From the IMG/VR virus record IMGVR_UViG_3300044971_000125, positions 1 through 20,266 of that record: a stretch of 20,266 bases of DNA. One strand, given 5' to 3'. Both the position numbers and the translations under genes were made by a program. Of this stretch, positions 6,193 to 13,099 are shown in pieces; within the stretch, counting starts at the first letter, position 1; the number at the start of each line of letters is the position of its first letter. Source of the stretch: a virus. A model generated the notes under the pieces. The model made no database searches. It saw only the letters and a program-made list of their open reading frames with translations, and was not told the origin of the DNA.

Positions 6193-7256
6193 GTACAGTT
6201 AATGTCAATAGAGTAGTCGATGCAAGCGGTGGAGTTCTAGCACCCATTAGTTCAGTCATGCGGAATCGCATCATAAACGGTGCAATGGTTATTGACCAAA
6301 GAAATGCTGGTGCTAGTGGAACTGCTGGTGCTTATACAGTTGATAGATGGTTTTACGAGCCATCACAAGCAACAAAAGGAACTTGGCAGCAAAACGCTGG
6401 TTCAGTAACACCGCCTGTAGGATTTACAAATTATTTAGGGTTTACTTCTTCATCTGCTTATACTTTATTATCTAGCGATTATTTTAATTTTCAACAAAAA
6501 ATTGAAGGTTTTAATACAGCAGATTTGGGATGGGGTACTGCAAATGCAAAAACAATCACAGTTTCAGCTTGGGTTTATAGTTCATTAACTGGAACTTTTG
6601 GCGGAACTATAAGAAACAGCGCAGCAAATTATTCTTATCCTTTTACATATTCAATTCCTTCAGCAAACACTTGGACACAAATTAGTGTAACTATTGCTGC
6701 CCCAACAGCAGGAACATGGGTTGGCGCAACAAACGGAGTTGGTTTATTATTAGCCTTTAGTCTTGGAACTGGCTCTACATTTAGTGGAACTGCTGGTGCT
6801 TGGGCGGCTGGTAACTTCTTATCAGCCACAGGCGCAACATCCGTAGTAGGCACTAACGGTGCTACTTTCTACATTACTGGAGTTCAGCTAGAAGTAGGCA
6901 CACAAGCTACTTCATTTGAATACAGACAGTATGGTACTGAGTTGAATTTGTGTCAGCGTTATTACAACCCAAATACATACGGAACTGCTGGTTTTACTTA
7001 CAGCGCAACAACTGGGGTTATGACATTTAACCTTCCAGTTGCGATGAGAACCGTTCCAACTCTTATTTATACAACAGGAAGTTCAACATCTATTGATTTT
7101 ATTGGTGGAACACAAACTGGAATAACACTTGCTTACACCAGCTATGGAAGCCCCAATTCAATTTGTTATACAGTAAATGGAATGTCAGGAAGAACAACAT
7201 GGCAGGGGATACTTCTTGGTGGTAATAATAATGTGGCATTTACTGCGGAGTTATAA
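6189..7256 (+). CDS. Tail-fibre protein with carbohydrate-binding-like domain
   Basis: A 355-residue protein starting at GTG (GTGA overlap with the gene before). The N-terminus has SSVMRNRIINGAMVIDQRNA and YTVDRWFY, a signature of many phage tail proteins. Residues ~95-245 look like a jelly-roll of the CBM4/9 type: ITVSAWVYSSLTGTFGGTI, a WTQISVTIAAPTAGTWVG strand pair, and the closing GVQLEVGTQATSFEYRQYG. The RYYNPNTYGTAGF C-terminal part is a further beta domain. It probably binds surface polysaccharide on the host. Two exact 20-base repeats lie inside the gene, in the same frame (6314 and 6782). Composition is T/A-richer than the structural genes downstream. Confidence 0.78.
   Translation: MSTVNVNRVVDASGGVLAPISSVMRNRIINGAMVIDQRNAGASGTAGAYTVDRWFYEPSQATKGTWQQNAGSVTPPVGFTNYLGFTSSSAYTLLSSDYFNFQQKIEGFNTADLGWGTANAKTITVSAWVYSSLTGTFGGTIRNSAANYSYPFTYSIPSANTWTQISVTIAAPTAGTWVGATNGVGLLLAFSLGTGSTFSGTAGAWAAGNFLSATGATSVVGTNGATFYITGVQLEVGTQATSFEYRQYGTELNLCQRYYNPNTYGTAGFTYSATTGVMTFNLPVAMRTVPTLIYTTGSSTSIDFIGGTQTGITLAYTSYGSPNSICYTVNGMSGRTTWQGILLGGNNNVAFTAEL
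6314..6333 (+). repeat. 20-base direct repeat within the fibre gene (partner at 6782-6801)
   Basis: TAGTGGAACTGCTGGTGCTT occurs exactly here and at 6782-6801, both in the same reading phase and both encoding SGTAGA. Recombination between the copies would delete 468 bases in frame, removing most of the jelly-roll domain. Confidence 0.85.
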
Positions 7257-7257
7257 A

Positions 7258-7452
7258 ATGTATAAACTAAATAAAAATTGGGCAGGTGTTGATTGCGCTG
7301 TTATTCGTTTATCTGACAACGCTTGCATCCCTTTCGACCCAGCCAACACAGACTACGCTAACTTCAAAAAAGACCTTGCTAACGGTGCTGAACTTCAAGA
7401 TGCAGAAGGCAATGTAATAGACGGTATAGCTTATTTAGAGGAACTTGTATGA
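7258..7452 (+). CDS. Small 64-residue protein of the fibre cassette
   Basis: The frame can be extended upstream to 7177, but ATG 7258, one base after the previous stop, is preferred: it gives MYKLNKNWAGVDCAVIRLSD, then NACIPFDPANTDYANFKKDL, and avoids an 80-base overlap with the fibre gene. The sequence resembles short phage proteins whose C-terminal part reads as 'NPANTDYQEYLKWL...GN' and which sit beside fibre genes, and the NVIDGIAYLEELV end fits. Function unknown; a role in fibre attachment or assembly is inferred from location. The stop overlaps the next start as ATGA. Confidence 0.7.
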   Translation: MYKLNKNWAGVDCAVIRLSDNACIPFDPANTDYANFKKDLANGAELQDAEGNVIDGIAYLEELV

Positions 7453-8741
7453 GCCTAATTCTTGATGGTAGTAACGGTTTATCCGATGTAGACGGTTCAG
7501 CAGCTACCCCTGCAATACGAGGTACTGACGCTAATACAGGTATTTTCTTCCCAGCCGCAGATACGATTGCGTTCTCTGAAGGCGGTAGTGAAGTCATGCG
7601 TATTGATAGCGCAGGTAACTTAGGGATTGGTACGACTAGCCCTGTAGATAAATTGACTGTTGTTGCAAGCGGTTCTGCTTTATCACAAATTGATTCGTTT
7701 GAAACAGCACAATTAAGAGGTTCTTCAGTATCTTATTTGCGTGTGTCTGGAGGTTCTGTAGATACATTGTTTGGTTCTGAAGCAGGTGGGGGGTCATCTT
7801 TTATTGGTTCTTATACAAATCATCCTGTTACTTTTAGAACAAACAACACAGAGCGTATGCGTATTGACTCTAGTGGTAATTTGTTGGTTGGGACAAGCAC
7901 TCCATTAGATTTTTCAGTTCGGTTAGGTGTCACAAATGATGGTGCTGGCGCAGGAGTTGGACCATTTTTTGCTAAAACAACAAGGACTGACTTTTTTGCA
8001 GTAGGAGCAGTAGGTAGCAATGCCTCTTTTGCTGACCATGTAATTTATAACCTTTGCACAAGGTCTGCTAATAGTGCCTATAACTTTATGAGGTGCGAGT
8101 CAAGTTTTGGTAGTGGAGCAGATGTAGAATTTCTTTTGCGTGGAGACGGAAACGGATATGCAGACGGAACTTGGAATAACAACGGTGCTGACTATGCTGA
8201 ATATTTTGAATCATTAACGGGGCAAGAAATACCTGTTGGTAGTACCGTAGTTTTAGAAAATAACAAAGTTCGTCTTGCTACTGAAACAGATAATCCAGCC
8301 GATGTGATTGGTGTGGTTCGACCAAAAGAGCCAAGCAAAGCATCAATGGTGGTTGGTAACACAGCTTGGAATAAATGGGCTGATAAATACCTAACAGATG
8401 AATTTGACCGTTACATTATGGAAGACCACAATGTTGTTGAGTGGACTGACGAAGAAGGCAAGTCAAAGTCATACGAAAGCCATAATATTCCAGCAGATGT
8501 GGTTGTGCCTGAGAACGCTGTAATTAAAACCCGTGACGAAAATGGAATTAAGTTTCAACATTACAAACTCAATCCAGCGTGGAATCCAGCGGTGGAATAT
8601 GTTAATCGTGAAAACCGAGAGGAATGGTTAATTATTGGCTTGGTTGGTCAAGTTAAAGTTCTTAAAGGACAAGTAATGGGCGACCGATGGAAAAAGATGC
8701 GAGATGTATCTGAATCTGTAGAAGAATGGTTTATTCGATAA
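7449..8741 (+). CDS. Tail-fibre protein with C-terminal Peptidase_G2-like self-cleaving domain
   Basis: 430 residues. The N-terminal half has two copies of a fibre motif, VMRIDSAGNLGIGTTSP (about 49-65) and RMRIDSSGNLLVGTSTP (about 136-152), typical of trimeric beta-structured fibres. From about residue 240 it reads DGTWNNNGADYAEYFES, then DVIGVVRPKEPS, YKLNPAWNPAVEYVNRE and EEWLIIGLVGQVKVLKGQ. This fits the Peptidase_G2 (IMC autoproteolytic cleavage) domain, an intramolecular chaperone that trimerises the fibre and then cuts itself off. The cleavage residue cannot be assigned confidently from sequence alone. It starts by ATGA overlap and ends by TAATG overlap with a tiny ORF. Confidence 0.8.
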   Translation: MSLILDGSNGLSDVDGSAATPAIRGTDANTGIFFPAADTIAFSEGGSEVMRIDSAGNLGIGTTSPVDKLTVVASGSALSQIDSFETAQLRGSSVSYLRVSGGSVDTLFGSEAGGGSSFIGSYTNHPVTFRTNNTERMRIDSSGNLLVGTSTPLDFSVRLGVTNDGAGAGVGPFFAKTTRTDFFAVGAVGSNASFADHVIYNLCTRSANSAYNFMRCESSFGSGADVEFLLRGDGNGYADGTWNNNGADYAEYFESLTGQEIPVGSTVVLENNKVRLATETDNPADVIGVVRPKEPSKASMVVGNTAWNKWADKYLTDEFDRYIMEDHNVVEWTDEEGKSKSYESHNIPADVVVPENAVIKTRDENGIKFQHYKLNPAWNPAVEYVNRENREEWLIIGLVGQVKVLKGQVMGDRWKKMRDVSESVEEWFIR

Positions 8742-8839
8742 TGAAACAAATTACTACACCACAAACAACCGTAGACGCACAAGCAGCACGAATCGCAGCA
8801 CTAGAAAACCCACCAGTAGAAAGCGCAACAAATGAGTGA
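8741..8839 (+). CDS. Very small ORF (32 residues) bridging the fibre and XhlA-like genes
   Basis: The ATG at 8741 shares its A with the preceding stop (TAATG), and the TGA lies inside the next gene's start region (8 bases of overlap). The product is a polar peptide, MKQITTPQTTVDAQAARIAA followed by LENPPVESATNE, with a short amphipathic helix in the middle. Tight coupling on both sides argues that it is translated. No function is recognised. Confidence 0.55.
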   Translation: MKQITTPQTTVDAQAARIAALENPPVESATNE

Positions 8840-9038
8840 CATTGACCCAATCGAGTACGGTAAGTTAGTTAATTCTGTAGAGAATCTAGAGCGTAAAGTA
8901 GACGCTATGGATAGTGATATTAAGAAATTAGTGGCTATGGCAGAGCGCAGTAAAGGTTCTCTATGGGCTTTGATGGGTGTTGCCTCAGTTGCTGGTGCGT
9001 TCATCAGCTATGTGTCTGAAATGATATTTAAAAAGTAA
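8832..9038 (+). CDS. XhlA-like small membrane protein (coiled coil plus one C-terminal TM helix)
   Basis: 68 residues. Residues ~8-40 form a heptad-like coiled coil (YGKLVNSVENLERKVDAMDS). A single hydrophobic helix (about 43-63, SLWALMGVASVAGAFISYV) follows, then a KK end. This is the layout of haemolysin XhlA-like and similar phage holin-accessory proteins. It would be anchored in the host inner membrane with the coil in the cytoplasm. It lies far from the holin/endolysin pair at 17497-18305, so it may instead serve virion or envelope functions. The family call rests on architecture, not on an alignment. Confidence 0.65.
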   Translation: MSDIDPIEYGKLVNSVENLERKVDAMDSDIKKLVAMAERSKGSLWALMGVASVAGAFISYVSEMIFKK

Positions 9039-9041
9039 ACC

Positions 9042-9392
9042 ATGAGACCATTATCAGTTGGTAAGAACTTAGTAGCAAACACCAAGACTACCTTGTTTAC
9101 TGTTCCCACAAGGCAGATTGCTAAATGGAATCTCCTTTGGGCTGTTAACAACACTTCTTCTGCTAAGAACTTTACCGCATGGTGGTATGACAAGAGTGAA
9201 GATGTCGAAGTCAGGGTTATCCTAAACTACCCTTTAGCAGCTAAGACATTCTTAAAGTTTGATGGCGGTGCTTATGTGACTTTAGAAGAAGGTGATGAAA
9301 TTAGAGTACAAGCAGAGACAGGCGCAGATTGTTCTGTTCTCTGTACGTTTGAATTACAAGCAACTTCCGCAGTTCAATACAATCAATATTAA
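9042..9392 (+). CDS. Probable small virion protein, beta-rich
   Basis: A 116-residue protein of predicted beta-sandwich character: [20 protein letters not shown], then [20 protein letters not shown], and [20 protein letters not shown]. Proteins of this appearance ('tail/virion structural, FTVP...Y..LEEGD.I') recur next to tail genes in phages of marine and freshwater bacteria and are usually left unnamed. It lies 3 bases after the membrane-protein gene and 2 bases before the run of Lys-rich miniproteins. It may be a head decoration or head-tail joining protein; that is inference. Confidence 0.65.
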   Translation: MRPLSVGKNLVANTKTTLFTVPTRQIAKWNLLWAVNNTSSAKNFTAWWYDKSEDVEVRVILNYPLAAKTFLKFDGGAYVTLEEGDEIRVQAETGADCSVLCTFELQATSAVQYNQY

Positions 9393-9394
9393 TC

Positions 9395-9535
9395 ATGCCA
9401 CTCAAATCCGGTAAATCACAAAAGACTATCTCTAGTAACATTCGAAAAGAGATGAAGTCAGGAAAGCCGCAGAAACAGGCTATCGCAATCGCTTTATCCA
9501 AAGCTGGACAATCTAAACCTAAGAAAAGGAAGTAA
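9395..9535 (+). CDS. DUF6496-like basic miniprotein
   Basis: 46 residues: [20 protein letters not shown], then [20 protein letters not shown] and KPKKRK. The 'SGKS..TIS.NIR.E...[15 protein letters not shown]' pattern is widespread in phages and is known as DUF6496, without a known function. It is very basic (about one Lys in four residues). It is the first of four small Lys-rich genes in a row. The ATG lies 2 bases after the upstream stop, with no strong ribosome-binding site, so translational coupling is likely. Confidence 0.75.
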   Translation: MPLKSGKSQKTISSNIRKEMKSGKPQKQAIAIALSKAGQSKPKKRK

Positions 9536-9537
9536 TT

Positions 9538-9681
9538 ATGCCAATGGTCAAAGACAAGAAGTTCCCTTACACAGCTAAGGGTAAGAAAGAAGCTAAGTCG
9601 TATGCTATGAAGACTGGAGCTAAAGTATCTACTCCTAAAGCTAAACCAGCTAAAAAGATGGGGTCGATGCGTGGCTACTAA
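9538..9681 (+). CDS. Lys-rich miniprotein 2
   Basis: 47 residues: MPMVKDKKFPYTAKGKKEAK, then SYAMKTGAKVSTPKAKPAKK and MGSMRGY. The MP.VK.KKFPYT.KGK.EAK start is a pattern I recall from other phage genomes, usually annotated hypothetical. It is preceded by AAAAGGAAG within the last codons of the gene before, a plausible ribosome-binding site. It overlaps the next gene by 11 bases. Its high positive charge suggests nucleic-acid or acidic-surface binding; this is inference. Confidence 0.7.
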   Translation: MPMVKDKKFPYTAKGKKEAKSYAMKTGAKVSTPKAKPAKKMGSMRGY

Positions 9682-9823
9682 ACCCGGCTTGTATGCCAAT
9701 ATCGCAGCCAAGAGAAACCGTATCAAGGCTGGTTCTGGTGAGAAGATGCGTAAAGTAGGCTCTAAAGGCGCTCCTTCGGCTAAAGACTTCAAAGACGCTG
9801 CTAAGACAGCTAAGAAGAAGTAA
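9671..9823 (+). CDS. Lys-rich miniprotein 3 (GTG start)
   Basis: 50 residues from GTG 9671: MATKPGLYANIAAKRNRIKA, then GSGEKMRKVGSKGAPSAKDF and KDAAKTAKKK. The 'KPGLYANI.AKR.RI..GSGEKMRK.G.KGAP' pattern recurs in many phages as a small protein of unknown function. The start lies inside the end of miniprotein 2 and the stop shares a base with the next start (TAATG). Its C-terminus is histone H1-like in composition (Ala/Lys). Confidence 0.72.
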   Translation: MATKPGLYANIAAKRNRIKAGSGEKMRKVGSKGAPSAKDFKDAAKTAKKK

Positions 9824-10068
9824 TGCCTAAGAAAGCGTTTCAGAACCCCGAAGGTGGTCTCAATCAAAAAGGGCGAGACTACTATAACAAGACCACAGGT
9901 TCTAAGCTAAAGCCACCTGTATCCGCTAAAGAGGCTGCAAAGTCGCCTAAAGCGGCTGGACGGCGTAAGAGCTTCTGCGCTAGGATGGGCGGTGTTGCTG
10001 GTCCTATGAAGGACGAGAAGGGTAGACCAACCCGCAAAGCATTGGCATTAAAAAAGTGGGATTGTTAA
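9823..10068 (+). CDS. DUF6321-like small basic protein
   Basis: 81 residues: PEGGLNQKGRDYYNKTTGSK followed by LKPPVSAKEAA, then RRKSFCARMGGVAGPMKDEK and GRPTRKALALKKWDC. The 'PEGGL..KGR..YN..TG..LKPPV' and 'R.SFCARM.G..GP..DEKG.PTRKALALK.W' blocks are the hallmark of DUF6321 proteins, which are frequent in phages; function unknown. It is the last of the four-gene basic cluster and is followed by a promoter. The start shares its A with the previous stop. Confidence 0.78.
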   Translation: MPKKAFQNPEGGLNQKGRDYYNKTTGSKLKPPVSAKEAAKSPKAAGRRKSFCARMGGVAGPMKDEKGRPTRKALALKKWDC

Positions 10069-10076
10069 GAAAACAC

Positions 10077-10105
10077 TTGCTTTTTATAAAAAAGTATGAT
10101 ATACT
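10077..10105 (+). promoter_or_regulatory. Strong extended -10 promoter directly upstream of tail tubular gene A
   Basis: TTGCTT (10077-10082), a 17-base spacer and TATACT (10100-10105), with TG at 10097-10098. The expected start point (10111-10113) lies only 2-4 bases before the ATG at 10115, so the mRNA would be essentially leaderless. The TTGGA that could act as a ribosome-binding site on read-through mRNA would not be in the transcript. Confidence 0.72.
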
Positions 10106-10114
10106 TGGAAAAAT

Positions 10115-10771
10115 ATGGCAACTAAAAACTACTTAGAATTAACAAACGAAGTGTTAATCCGACTGCGTGAGCCAGAGGCTTCCTCAGTGTCGGATAACGC
10201 CTATGTTAAGCTCATTGCAAAGTATGTAAACGATTCTAAGCGTCAGGTGGAAGATGCTTACAACTGGAACGCATTGTCAGAGACTTTATCTGCTGTGACT
10301 GGCGCTGATGTCTTTAACTATGTCTTAACAGGTACAGGTCAACGCTTTCGTGTTATTGATGTCCTAAACGACACCAGCAATTTCGTAATGCGGAACGCTT
10401 CTACTCGTTTTATGAACGACCAATTCTTAATCGCTAGTCCAGCTAAGGGTTCTCCTTACTATTATAACTTTAACGGCACGAACACCGACGGCGACACTCA
10501 GGTCGATTTATACCCTATCCCTAATGGTGTGTACAACATTCGTTTTAACGTCATTCGACCACAAGTTGAGCTAGTTGCTAACAACGATAAACTGTTAGTT
10601 CCACACGAGCCTGTAATCCTTGCTGCTCTGGCTAGGGCGCAAGCAGAGCGTGGTGAAGACGGTGGTGTACAGTCTGCTGAGACATACGCACTGTTTAAAC
10701 AGAGTCTTGCCGATGCGATTGGTTTAGAGTCTGCACGGTACTGTGAAGAAGAAGCGTGGTATCCTATTTAA
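10115..10771 (+). CDS. Tail tubular protein A (T7 gp11-like adaptor)
   Basis: 218 residues. It forms the ring joining the portal to the tail nozzle in T7-like podoviruses. Supporting features are the NYLELTNEVLIRLREPEASS start, the KYVNDSKRQVEDAYNWNALS block with its conserved W, FRVIDVLNDTSNFVMRNAST, and the helical C-terminal part (PHEPVILAALARAQAERGED). Its length and its place immediately before tubular protein B fit the family. The stop overlaps the next start (TAATG). The promoter at 10077-10105 would give it an almost leaderless mRNA. Confidence 0.88.
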   Translation: MATKNYLELTNEVLIRLREPEASSVSDNAYVKLIAKYVNDSKRQVEDAYNWNALSETLSAVTGADVFNYVLTGTGQRFRVIDVLNDTSNFVMRNASTRFMNDQFLIASPAKGSPYYYNFNGTNTDGDTQVDLYPIPNGVYNIRFNVIRPQVELVANNDKLLVPHEPVILAALARAQAERGEDGGVQSAETYALFKQSLADAIGLESARYCEEEAWYPI

Positions 10772-12390
10772 TGGCTGGCGAACTTAGAACTAACTCGATT
10801 GCAGCACCGGGATTTTACGGTCTCAATCTTCAAGAGTCAAGCGTTACATTGGCTTCTGGCTTTGCATTAAAAGCACAGAACTGCGTAATTGACCGCTATG
10901 GTCGTATTGGTGCAAGACGGGGCTGGACTCCGCAGAACGCTGTCAACGCAGACTTAGGCTCGAACCCGATTGAATCAATGATGGAGGTTGTAGATGGCGG
11001 CGCAAATACTATTATATCAGCAGGTAATAACAAGTTATTCACTGGTCGTGCAACACTTACACAACGTCTTGTCCGAAATGCAGACAATTCAGGAAACGCT
11101 ACTTACACGATAACTGCTAATAACTGGCAGATGGCAGCAATGCCATACGGTGATGTTAACGACTTTCAGCCTCATGCCTATTTAGCTCAAGCTGGACATC
11201 CAATGTTGGTATGGCATGAGTTGCCTGTCTCTGGTGGAGACCCTCACGACCATGATAGCGGTACGTTTGGCTTTCAACAGATAAGCGATGTTGGCACACT
11301 GCCAGCCAATCACAATAATGCGTCGTTTAAACCAAACACAGTATTAGCTGCTTTTGGTCGTATCTGGGTTGGTAACATTGCTGGAGACACACAAACAGTG
11401 TATTTTAGCGACTTACTACGTGGTTCTGATTTTACTACAGGTTCTGCTGGTTATTTAAACCTACAAGAAGTGTTCCCTAATGGTGACAACATTGTCGCTA
11501 TCGCAGCACATAATGGATTCTTGGTTATATTTGGTCGTAACAACACCGCTATCTACGCTAACCCGATTGATACAGGTAGCTTAGTATTACAAGACATTAT
11601 CTATAACGTAGGTTGTATTGCTCGTGATTCTGTACAGAACATTGGTACAGATATTCTATTCTTATCTGATGCTGGTGTTCGGAGTCTTGCTCGTGTGATT
11701 CAAGAGAAGTCACTACCAATGAACGACATCTCTAAGAATGTCCGTGACGACTTGATGACTAACATTGCTTCCGAGGCAGATTTAGGCAAGGTTAAAAGTA
11801 TTTATCACGAACGAGATGCTATTTATTTATTGTCTTTACCTACTACACGCTTTGTGTATTGCTTTGATACTCGCTCACGTTTGCAAGACGGTTCAGCTAG
11901 AGTAACGATTTGGGATAAATTAGAGCCAAAATCATTTTGTATTACTCAGGCTAAAGAGTTATTGATTGGTCAGACATCGTACATTGGTAAGTACTTTGGA
12001 CACTCTGACAATGGTACATCTTATCGTTTACAGTATTACACTAACTACTTTGATTTTGATGCTGCAACTAAACTAAAGATTCTAAAAAAGATTGGTTGGG
12101 TATTAATCGGAGGCACAAATCAAGCAGTAGCGGTTAAGTGGGGTTTTGATTACACCGAAGGTTATCAAGCCACTACCTATACCTTAGATACTGCAGTTGT
12201 ACATGAGTATAACATCGGTGAGTATAACATCGCTGAATACAGTTCAGGTATTGTATTAGATAGGTTCTCCATCAATGCTGGCGGTCAAGGCACTATCATG
12301 CAACTTGGTTTAGAAGCAGACATTAACGGCAACCCATTGTCAATTCAGAAGATTGACGTAGCGGTTAAAGCTGGAAAAACATTAGTTTAA
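10771..12390 (+). CDS. Tail tubular protein B (T7 gp12-like nozzle)
   Basis: 539 residues from ATG 10771, which shares its A with the preceding stop; the upstream ATG at 10756 would overlap gene A needlessly. The protein forms the tail nozzle that contacts the cell. The block GFYGLNLQESSVTLASGFAL, then NCVIDRYGRIGARRGW near the N-terminus is characteristic of tubular B proteins. The rest is beta-propeller-like with repeated blades, including FGRIWVGNIAGDTQTVYFSD, NGFLVIFGRNNTAIYANP and DILFLSDAGVRSLARV. It is shorter than T7 gp12 (about 790 residues) but within the range of related aquatic podoviruses. Confidence 0.88.
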   Translation: MAGELRTNSIAAPGFYGLNLQESSVTLASGFALKAQNCVIDRYGRIGARRGWTPQNAVNADLGSNPIESMMEVVDGGANTIISAGNNKLFTGRATLTQRLVRNADNSGNATYTITANNWQMAAMPYGDVNDFQPHAYLAQAGHPMLVWHELPVSGGDPHDHDSGTFGFQQISDVGTLPANHNNASFKPNTVLAAFGRIWVGNIAGDTQTVYFSDLLRGSDFTTGSAGYLNLQEVFPNGDNIVAIAAHNGFLVIFGRNNTAIYANPIDTGSLVLQDIIYNVGCIARDSVQNIGTDILFLSDAGVRSLARVIQEKSLPMNDISKNVRDDLMTNIASEADLGKVKSIYHERDAIYLLSLPTTRFVYCFDTRSRLQDGSARVTIWDKLEPKSFCITQAKELLIGQTSYIGKYFGHSDNGTSYRLQYYTNYFDFDAATKLKILKKIGWVLIGGTNQAVAVKWGFDYTEGYQATTYTLDTAVVHEYNIGEYNIAEYSSGIVLDRFSINAGGQGTIMQLGLEADINGNPLSIQKIDVAVKAGKTLV

Positions 12391-12405
12391 TAAAAGGAAT
12401 ATATC

Positions 12406-13071
12406 GTGGCGGACTACAACAAGGCAACAAATTTTACAGCTAAGGATGCCTTACCAACAGGTAACGCAGGTAAGATTGTTAAAGGCGCAGAGATTGATAC
12501 CGAACTTACTGCAATTTCTAATGCGATTGCATCTAAAGCAGATATTAATAGTCCGGGATTAACAGGTACGCCTACAGCACCTACAGCATCTGCTGGTACT
12601 AACACAACTCAGTTAGCTACTACAGCGTTTGTAACTGCTGCTTTGTCTGCTGTATATCCAGTAGGTTCTATCTATGTTAATGCTGCTGTATCTACTAACC
12701 CAGCAACTTTACTAGGTTTTGGTACATGGACAGCTTTTGGTGCTGGTCGTGTCATGGTTGGTTTTGATTCTGCTGATGCACTGTTTGACACACTAGAAGA
12801 AACTGGTGGTTCTAAAGATGCTGTTGTTGTGTCACATACACACACTGCAACAGTGACAGACTCAGGTCACGTCCATGTTCAGAATGGACAAACCCTTGAC
12901 CCTTCAGGTGCGGGAGGTGTTAGCGGAGGAACAGCATCGCCAACCGCTTCTATGTCAACACAGTCTGCTGTAACTGGTATTTCTGTAACGAACGCATCTA
13001 CAGGTGTGAGTGCCACTAACGCCAACGTACAACCATACATTACTGTTCGTATGTGGAAGCGTACAGCTTGA
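12406..13071 (+). CDS. Tail fibre/collar-domain protein
   Basis: 221 residues starting at GTG, with AAAAGGAATATATC upstream. The N-terminal half (MADYNKATNFTAKDALPTGN, GAEIDTELTAISNAIASKAD, then a GTPTAPTASAGTNTTQLATT stretch ending in AFV) is the classical fibre linker before a tip. The C-terminal half has YPVGSIYVN, LLGFGTWTAFGAGRVMVGFD and an EETGGSKDAVVVSHTHTATV block. These are features of phage collar/gp10-C-terminal type domains, in which His pairs bind metal in the trimer. It is likely a receptor-binding tip attached to the tubular tail proteins encoded just before it. Confidence 0.82.
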   Translation: MADYNKATNFTAKDALPTGNAGKIVKGAEIDTELTAISNAIASKADINSPGLTGTPTAPTASAGTNTTQLATTAFVTAALSAVYPVGSIYVNAAVSTNPATLLGFGTWTAFGAGRVMVGFDSADALFDTLEETGGSKDAVVVSHTHTATVTDSGHVHVQNGQTLDPSGAGGVSGGTASPTASMSTQSAVTGISVTNASTGVSATNANVQPYITVRMWKRTA

Positions 13072-13099
13072 TAAAAATATATTTTAAAAGAGATGCTAA

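Noticed and set aside
9301-9867. A 188-residue minus-strand frame
   Set aside because: It is antisense to the four Lys-rich miniproteins, whose Lys codons read as Phe/Leu on the other strand. The plus-strand genes have family matches and coupled starts.
10756-10770. An upstream ATG for tail tubular protein B (also 5333 for the fibre tip and 7177 for the small fibre-cassette protein)
   Set aside because: Each would add residues with no family likeness and increase overlap with the preceding gene. The internal ATG in a TAATG or ATGA junction, or just after the previous stop, gives the expected N-terminus.
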